Below, piece after piece: positions 8,844-16,760 of a DNA stretch of 20,613 nucleotides. Position 1 is the stretch's first letter, and each line of letters opens with the position of its first letter. The notes beneath the pieces are model-generated. The model saw only the letters and a program-made list of their open reading frames with translations, searched no databases and was not told the DNA's origin. The stretch is from the NCBI GenBank assembly GCA_026770575.1, contig MU657172.1:142984-163596 (forward strand). Direction: 5' to 3'. Made by a program: the position numbers and the translations under genes. Source of the DNA: Pelagophyceae sp. CCMP2097 (lineage: Eukaryota > Sar > Pelagophyceae).

Positions 8844-9534
8844 TCTAAGAGGGAAAATAACCAACTCCAGCTGGATTTGATCGAGAATCGATTTAGAATC
8901 GATTCAGCATCGATTCGAATCCGCCTTGTCCGAATTGCGCTTCGGACACGGCCGTGACGCGAATGCCTTCGCGCGTTCCGGCGATTGCCAGTGGACTCCG
9001 AGTCCGAGTCCGACTCGAAACGGCCACCGCGACGGCCGCTGAGGCCTCGCGCTTGGTGCGCTGCGCGCGCTGCGCGCGCGCGAAGCGCGCGCAGCGCGCT
9101 CGGAGAGGGAGATGGGTTGTGGACCTCTTAATACACAGTTTATATACCAAAGGGAAACTTGTCTTTCAAGCTGTGACAGCTCACAGTGCACAAAATGTTG
9201 TGAGAGGATGATCATAGATGCCGTCAAGTAATTGATCGAGACTCGCCCGCCGGAACGCGGGTCCGAATCTGGATGAAAGATGCACACTAGAGACCCGAAT
9301 AACATAATTGGGTCGGACGCGACTCATTAATGTTTAATGGTGTTAGTATGGGTCTGAGTTCGAGTCTACTTTTTTGCCAGAACTTGTAATTATTTTCTTT
9401 TTATGGGTTATGGTCGTCATTTGAATCGATTATGAATCGATTCCAGGTCTATTCCAATCGTGGGAGAATCGTTTCTGGCATCGATTCAGAATAGACCGAG
9501 ATTAAATTAAGAATCAATTAAAATCCCTCTTAGA
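8844..9534. mobile_element. Putative non-autonomous DNA transposon with ATCGATT subterminal repeats
   Basis: TCTAAGAGGGA at 8844-8854 is repeated inverted at 9524-9534. Just inside each end lies a cluster of (G)AATCGATT or CATCGATT motifs, three at 8886-8925 and three to four at 9425-9495, as expected for subterminal transposase-binding repeats. A GC palindrome made of GCGCGC and CTGCGCG units lies at about 9057-9100. No transposase ORF is seen. The flanks do not show a convincing target duplication. The left end lies about 25 bases upstream of the candidate DRE2 ATG. Confidence 0.5.
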
Positions 9535-9730
9535 CGTAGCCTAACAGAAATCGCCAAATTTTAATTTAACTATTTTTAGCGCGTGCGTTCTTGCCGCCCC
9601 TTCCAGTCGTACTAGTTGCCGCCTCGGAGACCAGCGCGCGAAGAAGAAACTTCCCAAACCGCGAAAAATCAAAAACCACTAAAGGAAGCAAGGAAAGGTC
9701 GTACAACTTGGACAGGCGCGATCGGGCGCA

Positions 9731-9986
9731 GTGCCCCATCACGACTGTTCAAGTTGTGCGTACTGTCCTTGGCGCCTTTCTCGACTTTTAATTTGGACAC
9801 TAAGGGTTTTGACTTGATTAACTACTAAATTAAAAAGCTTTCGCAGAGATTCGCCAAAATAAGGGTAGTTCATGAAAAGCCAACAAGCGCCTCCAGGGCG
9901 TCTCGCGGTAGTGGTTGGCGTGGCGCCACTCATCATTCAAGGGCAAAAAAACTTAAATAATTGCCGGTGATAATCTAATTCGACAG
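9731..9986 (+). repeat. Dispersed repeat A, copy 1
   Basis: About 256 bases, nearly identical to 17773-18029. Shared blocks include GTGCCCCATCACGACTGT, GACTTGATTAACTACTAAATT, AGCTTTCGCAGAGATTCGCC, TAGTTCATGAAAAGCCAACA, GGTAGTGGTTGGCGTGGCGC and GATAATCTAATTCGACAG. Divergence is a few percent, so this is a young family. The left edge of this copy forms a hairpin: GTACAACTTGGACAG at about 9700 is complementary to CTGTTCAAGTTGTGCGTAC. Confidence 0.85.
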
Positions 9987-10055
9987 TGTGTGTTGCCGCC
10001 GATACAAAGATTGTTCGCCGAAAATAAGGTTCTGATTTAATTTAATTTTTGAGGA

Positions 10056-10112
10056 ACCCGAAAGGTCCTTGCCGTTTAATCAACGTCAGTTTACGGCAAG
10101 GACCCTTCGGGT
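10056..10112. repeat. 20-base-pair hairpin
   Basis: ACCCGAAAGGTCCTTGCCGT at 10056-10075 is complementary to 10093-10112 with one mismatch, around a 17-base loop. No T-run follows. It is probably the end of a mobile element; the adjacent 10138-10195 segment recurs at 6638-6695. Confidence 0.75.
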
Positions 10113-10463
10113 CCTTTGATTGGAGGATTGACAGGGGCAATTTTATCTGTCCGTATGTCCGTCCGTCGCCGGGTCAATCCGTGAGGTTCCGCCTTTGGGA
10201 GGAAAAGGCAGAAACTCGGCCGATTTGGCAAGGGGTGGTTGATTCGATCGCTAAACTTGAGAATGGAGGTCAAGCAGGAGCCTCATTGGAATCATGATAG
10301 AAGAGGGGGCTGGTCGCGGGTTCGAATCTGGTCGGTCCCCAAATTCAACGATCAGATTTAAAATTATTTAAATTATTTTCAAGCTGAAAGTTATCTAAAT
10401 TTTAAAGCTTTAAGCGGCCTTTAAAGCCGGAAATGAAGGAGTTATCTGAATTTTAAGAGGCCT
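10113..10463. other. Repeat-derived intergenic stretch
   Basis: This holds the segment shared with 6638-6695 (CAATTTT, then TCTGTCCGT units, then TCAATCCGTGAGGTTCCGCC), a tRNA B-box-like GGGTTCGAATC at about 10318-10328, and AT-rich near-repeats (TTATCTAAATTTTAAAG, TTATCTGAATTTTAAGAGG). No gene is visible. Confidence 0.4.
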
Positions 10464-11329
10464 TGTTACGTTCCGTACCCGACTTTCTAGATCCCTTACC
10501 CTGATTACCTAGTATACCTTGTATATAGTGGCACCCGTGCCAGCCGCCCTCCGGCGGCTACGCCAGCCACCCCCGCAGCGGCTCCATCCTGCCGCATCAT
10601 TCTTCAACGGCCTCATTGAGCTCCTTCTTCAACATCACCCTCAACTTGAGCTCGAACCTTGATGCCGAAACTCAGAAAATCCCCATCCCGAATTATGTTA
10701 CCTAACTGTTTCCACACCTGCACTGCGCTGTCTCAAAGTATTAGAGACGCAGCGTTACAATTGGGGGGCTTATGTAAGGACCCATCGTACTCTGGGGGGG
10801 GGGGTCACCGCGCAAAGGCGGTATCGTATTCGCAGTGTCTTAAACTGCGATTTCACGAATTCGGCATATTTTCTTCGTTCGCCCAGACGCCAAAGGCTGA
10901 TCCGCGGCGCACCACGCGCAACGGCACCAGCGCCACCGACGTCGCCGTCGCCCACTTCATCACGTCCCGGCTCTGCAGACTGCGCGAGCTGCCGGCCTTA
11001 GACGTTCAAGAACCCACCTTGTTATCTTCGAATTCCAGGAACTTTCTGGAAAAGTATTTCAATTTTTTTTAGAAAAGAACTTCAAGGAAAAAGCCTTATA
11101 GACAAGGCTATTCACTTTATTTCAAACCGCGCTTCGTTCGCGGCGCTGTCACAGTACAGTCAGCATTGATTTCTCAGCAGAGCAAATCAAACAACAGCGC
11201 AAGGACCGACTCGACCGGCTCTTAGTTCGACGCGCAAGGCGGTATCAAGCCGAAAAAGCACAACTCGCACTTGCCACAACAACCACTCAAACACCACAGA
11301 AGTTGGTCTTAGGCACACACCCACGCAAA
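10464..11329 (+). other. Possible 5' LTR/leader region of the retrotransposon
   Basis: TGTTACGTTCC at 10464 resembles an LTR start and TTGTATATAG at 10519-10528 resembles a TATA box. The reading frame of the gag ORF is already coding-like from about 11162 (FSAEQIKQQRKDRLDRLLVR), ahead of the first ATG at 11330. No second LTR is present to prove the boundary, and no convincing primer-binding site was found. A GC-rich patch at 10895-11000 and an 11-G run at about 10792 look unrelated to it. Confidence 0.3.
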
Positions 11330-11745
11330 ATGTCTTCCAGCATTATCAACATCAACACCTTCCACGGGCTCGACAGGCAATTAAGCGAAGAAACTGAAGA
11401 TCCCGGAGAATGGCTCCGGCAGTTCAAAGCCTACCGCAAAACGAACAAGAACAAACTCACGGCCGAGCAGATTCTCGACATTTTCGAGTCCAAAGTCGAA
11501 GCTTCCAGAGCAGGAGACGTGGAAGACTTTCGAGAAAGTTACAAGGTTGGCAGCCTGCCACCGAGTACCAAATCGGCGGACTACGAGACTGAATTCGCCA
11601 CATGGAACGGCGATTTATTGGACGCCCTCCTCATCAAGATGGAGGACAATTTCAAGGCCAACAGCTCACTGCGATCGGACCGGCACGCGCATGAGCAGAT
11701 GGACATTAGGCAGAAGGATGACGAATCCGTGGCCGGTTGGCAGGC
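11330..11745 (+). pseudogene. LTR-retrotransposon gag, 5' part
   Basis: From ATG 11330 (MSSSIININTFHGLDRQLSE) the frame encodes a Ty3-type Gag capsid region. It includes DPGEWLRQFKAYRKTNKNKL, a central stretch with TEFATWNGDLLDALLIKMED, and QKDDESVAGWQA, the conserved Q-x-x-x-ESV-x-x-(Y/W) segment of retrotransposon gag (Pfam Retrotrans_gag type). Capsid proteins of this kind package the element's RNA. The frame is cut after the Ala codon by the element at 11746. Coding resumes in the same frame at 13343 as RVKKLVRDFPKLTPSIVKS, so the break is a clean insertion. Confidence 0.8.
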
Positions 11746-11786
11746 CACAGCGGAGAATCGGCGATCCGACTGTCGCCGAACCCGGA

Positions 11787-11873
11787 CATAGATAATACGC
11801 AGCAACACATGCGATCGCCAAGAGGAAACTCATAGATAATACGCAGCAACACATGCGATCGCCAAAAGGAGAT
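11787..11873 (+). repeat. Direct repeats of a 34-43-base subterminal unit
   Basis: CATAGATAATACGCAGCAAC followed by ACATGCGATCGCCAA begins at 11787 and 11831, and recurs at 13211-13253 near the opposite end. The 11831 and 13211 copies also share AAAGGAGATT. The first abuts the left terminal inverted repeat. Confidence 0.9.
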
Positions 11874-11895
11874 TTCCGGTCTCCTACAAGGGGTA

Positions 11896-12436
11896 TCGCT
11901 TATAACACCAAGGACTTGCTGTCAACTGCAGTTTTCGTCGGAGGCTGTTTTACTCCTGCTGGGGGTGGTAGGGGACGTCGCGCTAAGTCCCATGATGCCC
12001 GATCCTATAGAAATTATTGTTTACAACGCTCAAACTATAAATCTGAACGTCTGTTTTGGCTCGTCTGAAGTGCCACTCGCGGCAATCGTATAGGATCTGT
12101 CATATATCACCCCAGTACGAACGGACACACCTTGTCACATAGCCAGAATTTCGATCCCTGCGGTCCTGCAGTTGACAGCCGGGCCCGAACCTTCCCGATA
12201 AGGAAGCAAAATCAAGTCAAAATCAAGGTAAGGAGGCGAATAAAGATTTTATCGAGTCAATAATATTGGAGGAAACGCTTGTTCACGCCCTTGCAAGGCG
12301 CCCTCCACGCGGCTGATCATTTCACGGACACCCCGGGGATAGGGAAGCCCTTAGCGACCACGCCCACGCCCGCGGGCGGCCTAGGAGAGCCAAAACTTTG
12401 CGCCACTTGAGACCGGTTTCATCGCCGATAACCCTT
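11896..12436 (+). repeat. Dispersed repeat D, copy 2 (uninterrupted)
   Basis: Collinear with 6196-6557 plus 6933-7112, without the 375-base insertion. It forms much of the interior of the 11746-13337 element. Confidence 0.8.
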
Positions 12437-12706
12437 GTATGATGGCCGATCGCGCGTGTCGCTCACAGGCTGAAAAGGGAGACAGAGCTCCTGATATTAG
12501 AGGGGTTTTCCCAGATTACTTGAGCAGCTTTGAGCAGGCTCGTGTCGAGCCTACATGGCGAGTCTGGGTGTTTGCTTTTGGCGGCGTCATCACCGCGCGT
12601 CGCTCTCACGGCCATATCAATCTTGGCTCCAGGCCGATGAGTGGAGCTGCGATCATCACTCCTCCCTTTTCGGGCTCTGGATGCCCTCCAACTTCGCCCC
12701 AGTGGC

Positions 12707-12785
12707 CAAAGTGTGTGCCCTCGGAAGCGGTATCCACGCTCAACATAGGTACAAATGGATACCGCTTCCGAGGGCACGCACTTTG
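12707..12785. repeat. 29-base-pair hairpin
   Basis: The arms 12707-12735 and 12757-12785 are complementary with one mismatch; the inner 21 bases (GTGCCCTCGGAAGCGGTATCC) pair perfectly around a 21-base loop. It lies inside the 1.6-kb element and may be a separate small foldback. Confidence 0.85.
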
Positions 12786-13140
12786 CGCCTCCTGCCATCA
12801 CCGGAAATCATTTAGTCTGTTTCCACTATATTTTCGGGGTTTCTCCCTTCAAGGTGGACTTTAAGACCCCATTTTAGATTTAATAAACTCCAAAATTGCC
12901 GCTATTGGCCTCTCCTAATCCCGTATTTTTTCGGCCTGTGGCTACATATATAAACAGTGTCCGGGTTCGGCGACAGTCGGATCGCCGATTCTCCGCTGTG
13001 CTCCCCCGCACGCCGCCGGAGGGACTTGCTCGTGAGGCGGAGTGGACTGGACACTAAAGGCCCTGCGCAGTACGTGGTTGTGCCTCGCACGTGGCTCCCC
13101 GTACTCGCGTCCCTCCCCTTGAACATATGCATTCCCCCGG

Positions 13141-13205
13141 CGAGTGCCGTCTCCGGGATTCGAACCCGAGACTAAGCTCTCACGCAAGCGTGATACTGAT
13201 TGCCC
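13141..13205 (-). repeat. tRNA-like T-arm fragment
   Basis: On the minus strand, TCTCGGGTTCGAATCCCGGAG followed by GGCACTCG forms a T-arm hairpin with a seven-base loop. There is no acceptor stem complementary to its 3' end, so it is not a tRNA gene. Its tail matches the fragment at 4331-4363. Confidence 0.5.
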
Positions 13206-13337
13206 ATAATCATAGATAATACGCAGCAACACATGCGATCGCCAAAAGGAGATTGCCTACGACCAATCGCGTGTGTCGCTTCATATATAAACATTGTCCG
13301 GGTTCGGCGACAGTCGGATCGCCGATTCTCCGCTGTG

Positions 13338-14034
13338 CAGGCTCGCGTCAAGAAGCTCGTGCGGGACTTCCCCAAGCTTACACCGTCGATTGTGAAGTCA
13401 TGTGCAGAGCGACATCATGGAGAAATTCAACCAAGGGCTCCTCGGCGAGCTCAGGAACATGACGTGGAGCATCCGACTCGCATCTCGAATCAACTCGCCG
13501 GACTCAAAGGAACTAGCTTTGGACAAATACAACGCATTCGACAGTGTTAAAGACGCTGCTGCTACCATGCAGCTTTCCCAAGAGCCAAACAAACAACGCG
13601 CTTTAGCTTTACTTAACCGCGACGCCCTCAAGGGCGACTTCCGCAAGCACGCCGACCTTAAACGTGGCTCGAGCCCACGACGCATTCAGGCGATTTTGGA
13701 CAACACGAAGACCGACTAAACGCTTTGTTGGGGCATTGCCAGGTCAAAGCAGTGCCCTTTTGGGGACAACTGCCGCCGCGTGCACACGAGCGCCAAAAAG
13801 TGGATGTCCACTTCATCTTTCAACAACGAGAATGGCGATTCGAAATACATTATCAAAAGGATTGGCGCTGAAGAGGAATCCGGCGTCTCGAACAAAAACT
13901 CAAAGTCGAATTTGTGGAAGCCACGCAGAGACGACAGGCAGACCACGCACAACACGACACAGCACGTCGACGGCCGCTTAAAACGACAGGAGCAAAAAAT
14001 CGACAAACTGACCAAGGCCGTTTCTCCCTCTTAG
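13338..14034 (+). pseudogene. gag, 3' part with CCCH zinc finger
   Basis: After the duplicated CAGGC the gag frame resumes (RVKKLVRDFPKLTPSIVKS). It slips by one base near 13400 and continues with EKFNQGLLGELRNMTWSIRL, then DKYNAFDSVKDAAATMQL and LNRDALKGDFRKHADLK. A single TAA at 13717-13719 then breaks the frame. Immediately after it the same frame reads CWGIARSKQCPFGDNCRRVH (13726-13785), a C-x8-C-x5-C-x3-H zinc finger. The frame goes on through a polar, Asn/Lys-rich tail with a short coiled-coil-like HVDGRLKRQEQKIDKL and stops at TAG 14032-14034. A finger at this place would normally be a CCHC nucleic-acid-binding knuckle; here it is CCCH. Confidence 0.78.
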
Positions 14035-14554
14035 GAACCAAGGACACAGCCCCAGGGAAAGAGAAAGATGAGAACACTGGCACCTACACGGTTTGCGCCG
14101 TCGACAAACCAAACTCCGGCAAAAAGAAAATTGCGGACACTCAGGTCACCAAACCTCCAGCTTTACTGAAACAAACACAGCTGGCTTACGTCAAAGGTTT
14201 TATTGGCAGCTGCCTGGTCAACACGCACATCGGCATAGACGCCAACAACGCGGCCCCGTACACGCTCGTCGGCATAGAAGCCTTTTACCGACAGTACCTC
14301 GAACCAACGGGGAAGTTTTGGAAGAGATCTCAGACCAGGGCATCAAATTAATTGGAGCTGGCTGCGACGAAATAAAGTCTCTCAGCATTATCAATGAGCT
14401 CGACGTCACCTTTGGCTCGAAGAAGCGACCCACGCCGCACATCCGGATCAAGGTGATCGTCCTTAAGGGTGACTTTTCGTGTGGTGCCCTCTTCAACGTC
14501 GACACCATCAGGAATTTGGCATGGTCGGCTGCACTTGTGGGCCCGGGCTCCTAG
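14035..14554 (+). pseudogene. Retroviral-type protease region, decayed
   Basis: The next frame (-1 relative to gag) carries LAYVKGFIGSCLVNTHIGID followed by APYTLVGIEAFYRQYLE, laid out like the first half of a retropepsin. The place of the catalytic Asp-Thr-Gly reads Asp-Ala-Asn, so activity is unlikely. Near 14317 the reading moves by one base into EEISDQGIKLIGAGCDE, VTFGSKKRPTPHIRIKVIV and LKGDFSCGALFNVDTI, the flap and C-terminal half. The frame ends at 14552-14554. No reverse transcriptase follows; a different GC-rich sequence begins, so the polyprotein is truncated. Family call by layout only. Confidence 0.55.
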
Positions 14555-14654
14555 GGTCTCCACGTCCCCGACAATGTCTGTCCGCCCGTCATAAGGCCCG
14601 GTTTAATTTCAGGGCCGTTCGATCCGACCCGACCCGCCCCAGCCTCCCCAGGCC

Positions 14655-15230
14655 CCCGCCGCGCCCGCGCCCCCCCCGAGCTTCCGAGTCTGATAAAACC
14701 CTGTTCCCCTGTCTGCACTGCGCCGAGTGGGCCGCGCACTTTGACTCACACGCAAACGGCCGCGGCCACCTCGACGAACAGGGCGCGCTCGAGCTCGTGC
14801 CGCTGACGCCGGCGGCGCTCGCCGCCGAGCGCGCATCGCGCGCCTCGAGGCCGACTTGAACGCCGCCGCCGCCTCCTAACGCCCAACCGCAGATCTCGCG
14901 CAGTTCCAGGCCGCGAGCCGCAAGCACGTGCGTCCTGCGCCGCCGCCGAAACACCGCCGCCGCGCTGCGCAGAAGGGTGGCTTTCGACCCTTGGACGGAC
15001 GTAGGTGGATCACGAGCGCGCGCGCCACGCCCCGCCGCCGAGGCCGCGTTCGCCGAGGAGCGGCGCGCGGCCGCGGCGCACAACGCCGCGCGTCGCGCCG
15101 CCCCGAGGATTGCTACCCCGAGCTCCCGCCCCGAAAACCTCCAAGAACTCTCGCTACCCGAGCTTCCCGAGTCTCGGGCTCGGGGAACTCTCGTTCCAGA
15201 AGCCCCACCCAGGGTGGATTTTAAGCAAGC
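14655..15230 (+). pseudogene. GC-rich gene fragment with a C2H2/U1-like zinc finger
   Basis: About 14690-14855 reads TLFPCLHCAEWAAHFDSHAN then GRGHLDEQGALELVPLTPAA. The finger has C-x2-C-x9-H-x5-H spacing (first Cys codon at 14710), close to U1-type fingers that bind double-stranded nucleic acid, but with a shorter middle. An intron 3' end follows: CTAAC at 14876-14880 as branch site and CCGCAG to 14892. Later frames give DLAQFQAASRKHVRPAPPPK and FDPWTDVGG with an Ala/Arg-rich helix. The pieces look like consecutive exons of a host gene cut off by retrotransposon remains on the left and a TA-flanked element on the right. No named family is recognised. Confidence 0.4.
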
Positions 15231-15275
15231 AAGCTCGAGTCCCGAAAGCCCCGGGAGCCAGGTTCGATTCTCACC
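15200..15275 (+). repeat. SINE-like block with tRNA B-box
   Basis: AGCCCCACCCAGGGTGGATT plus ten more bases (15200-15229) is the inverted match of 4241-4270. GGTTCGATTCTC at 15261-15272 is B-box-like. In some frames it creates a spurious PHPGWILSK peptide in both copies, a sign of a repeat and not of a protein. Confidence 0.55.
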
Positions 15276-15306
15276 TGTGGTAGAGTAAAAGTCAATTTAA
15301 GAACCT

Positions 15307-15445
15307 GGTCAATTTAAGAACCGACGAAATAATCGGCAAAAGACGTTTAATATCCCAATAAGGCATTTATAAGACCCAATTAAAATCCATTAAATCCCTT
15401 ATTGGGATATTATCCGGCTCCAGGGGCCCGGTTCTTAATCTGACC
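15307..15445. mobile_element. 139-base mini foldback
   Basis: Outer arms GGTCAATTTAAGAACCG (15307) and CGGTTCTTAATCTGACC (to 15445), plus inner arms 15348-15369 and 15391-15412 (TAATATCCCAATAAGG) with two mismatches, give an almost continuous hairpin. GGTCAATTTAAGAACC is a direct near-copy of the adjacent terminal repeat of the larger element. Confidence 0.7.
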
Positions 15446-15490
15446 GGCTTTTTTTTTAAGAACTGATGGTCGGTCCGGACTCTGCCTACA

Positions 15491-15654
15491 AGGGGGAAGA
15501 ATATTCACGTTATGACGCGTGTACAGCACGAGCAGCCAAATTCGCATGCCAAGCGGAGTAGAAACGTGAACGAGCGGGCTCGAACTCGCGACCTCATGCA
15601 AGACATTTGAGGGGGAAGGATATTCACGTATCGACGCGTGTCGTGGACGAGCAG
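15491..15654 (+). repeat. Two direct copies of a ~44-base block
   Basis: GGGGGAAGAATATTCACGTT with ACGCGTGTACAGCACGAGCAG (from 15491) and GGGGGAAGGATATTCACGTA with ACGCGTGTCGTGGACGAGCAG (from 15611). Between them on the minus strand is a B-box-like CGCGAGTTCGAGCCCG (about 15574-15590). Confidence 0.75.
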
Positions 15655-15932
15655 GACGTGGACGAGCAGAGAACGAGCAGGGCGTGCAGAGAAGAAGACA
15701 AGGCGCTCCAGAGATCGAACGGTTTCCAAGGGCAAAGGACGCCGCGCGCCGAGTTATCGTGCCTATACGGGGCGTGGAGACGACGAGCGCGGTCCTAGAC
15801 GAACGCGCTCGGCGCCTCTCGAGCATATCTCGAGCATCTCTCGAGCACCTTGCCTTCTCCGAAAGTAAAAAGAACGTTCGGAGGGATTCGGACTTAAATC
15901 AATCCCCATCGTTACAACCGCTGTTGGAGTCC
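15632..15932 (+). repeat. Repeat I, copy 1 (inverted relative to copy 2)
   Basis: About 300 bases matching the reverse complement of 18220-18514. Shared blocks include GACGCGTGTCGTGGACGAGC, GAACGGTTTCCAAGGGCAAA, GGACGCCGCGC, CGAAAGTAAAAA and ACAACCGCTGTT. Antisense-looking Arg/Ser-rich ORFs in both copies follow from this homology and are not evidence of a gene. Confidence 0.8.
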
Positions 15933-16368
15933 CCCGAGGCGGAGCTGGTTGGGCCGTTGGCCCAGCCGCGCGACGACCGAGAGCCAGAAACAGCGGCCGT
16001 AAAAAAGACATTTGAGGGGGGTCAACATGAAAATGCCGCGAATTCCCTCACCTCCACAGCACGTTTGAGAAGACTTTGAGTGGCTGGACATGTCCGGCTC
16101 GTCCCAAGGTGTCGGGCTGGAGGCTGAACTCTCCCGTTTTTCGCGTATACCGCGCGCAATCTCGATTTCAGCGTCGCCAAAAGCTGGTTTGAGGTGGTTC
16201 TCCATTGTCTTCGTCTGAGTTCAGCCTCCCTGCCGCTTCATTGGGGCCGGCTGTAGGCCCTGGCGTCGCCAGAGTCCGGCCTGGCGGCCCATAGAGCTTC
16301 GGGATTTGGCCCAAAGTTTAGGCTATGGGCTCTATTTTGTAAGTTATGGGCTTCATTTCACTCAAAAC

Positions 16369-16594
16369 GCCCACGCAAATCCGCAATTACAAGAGAATAG
16401 TGTCAAGTTTCGCACCGTTTTATTCTTGAAAGCGGATTCACGCTCGGCGGACCGAGCCCGTAAACAAACTTCCTTCGTCGGGGACCGCGCCGCCACCAGC
16501 CCGCGCCGTAGCGACCAAAAGTGGCCCCATACCTCGTTTGTAGCCCGAGAAATTTGTATCTGAGTGGAATCCGTTTCATGTTGGACCCCCCTTG
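16369..16594 (+). repeat. Dispersed repeat B, copy 2
   Basis: Partner of 5360-5587, same orientation, inside the 15280-16760 element. The copies share start (CCCA(T/C)G(T/C)AAATCCG(A/C)AATTAC) and end (run of C then TTG). Confidence 0.75.
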
Positions 16595-16760
16595 TATGCT
16601 AAATTTCTCACAGAGGTCCTCCGCGGACGCCACGATTTGGGGGTGGGCGGAGGGGACCCAGGCGCGTCCCCTGGCAGCGTCAAAACCGTAAACAACGGCG
16701 TCGCCGGGCCGCTGATTTTTTTTTCGCTTAGCCGGTTTTTAAATTGACTTTTACTCTACG

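Larger units (their letters stand above)
11746..13337. mobile_element. 1.6-kb TIR element inserted in gag
   Basis: The ends are 43-base perfect inverted repeats (11746-11788 and 13295-13337), beginning CACAGCGGAGAATCGGCGAT. CAGGC occurs directly outside both ends (11741-11745 and 13338-13342), a 5-base target duplication. Removing the element plus one copy restores the gag frame. Inside are three copies of a unit starting CATAGATAATACGCAGCAAC (11787, 11831, 13211), repeat D copy 2 (11896-12436), a 29-base hairpin (12707-12785), a second right-end copy finishing at 13000, and a tRNA-like tail. It encodes no transposase, so it is non-autonomous. The extra internal end suggests a composite made of a full element plus a short derivative. 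Confidence 0.9.
15280..16760. mobile_element. 1.48-kb TA-flanked TIR element
   Basis: GAGTAAAAGTCAATTTAA, preceded by TA, starts at 15281. Its inverse TTAAATTGACTTTTACTC, followed by TA, ends at 16759. The inverted match continues inward for another six to eight imperfect bases. A TA duplication fits Tc1/mariner-type target choice, though TA could equally be part of the repeat. Inside are a 139-base mini foldback, two direct copies of a GGGGGAAG(A/G)ATATTCACG block, one member of an inverted 300-base repeat pair, and repeat B copy 2. No transposase is seen. Confidence 0.65.

Noticed and set aside
11787..13253. CRISPR-like direct repeats (CATAGATAATACGC units)
   Set aside because: Only three copies with very uneven spacing, inside a eukaryotic transposable element; no cas-like genes.
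13980..14034. Programmed -1 frameshift between gag and protease
   Set aside because: The frames do relate by -1, but CAA AAA ATC is not an in-frame X-XXY-YYZ heptamer. Other frame breaks in the element point to decay.
14550..16760. Reverse transcriptase or integrase of the retrotransposon
   Set aside because: No YxDD, RNase H or DDE patterns in any frame after the protease-like part; sequence changes abruptly to a GC-rich gene fragment.
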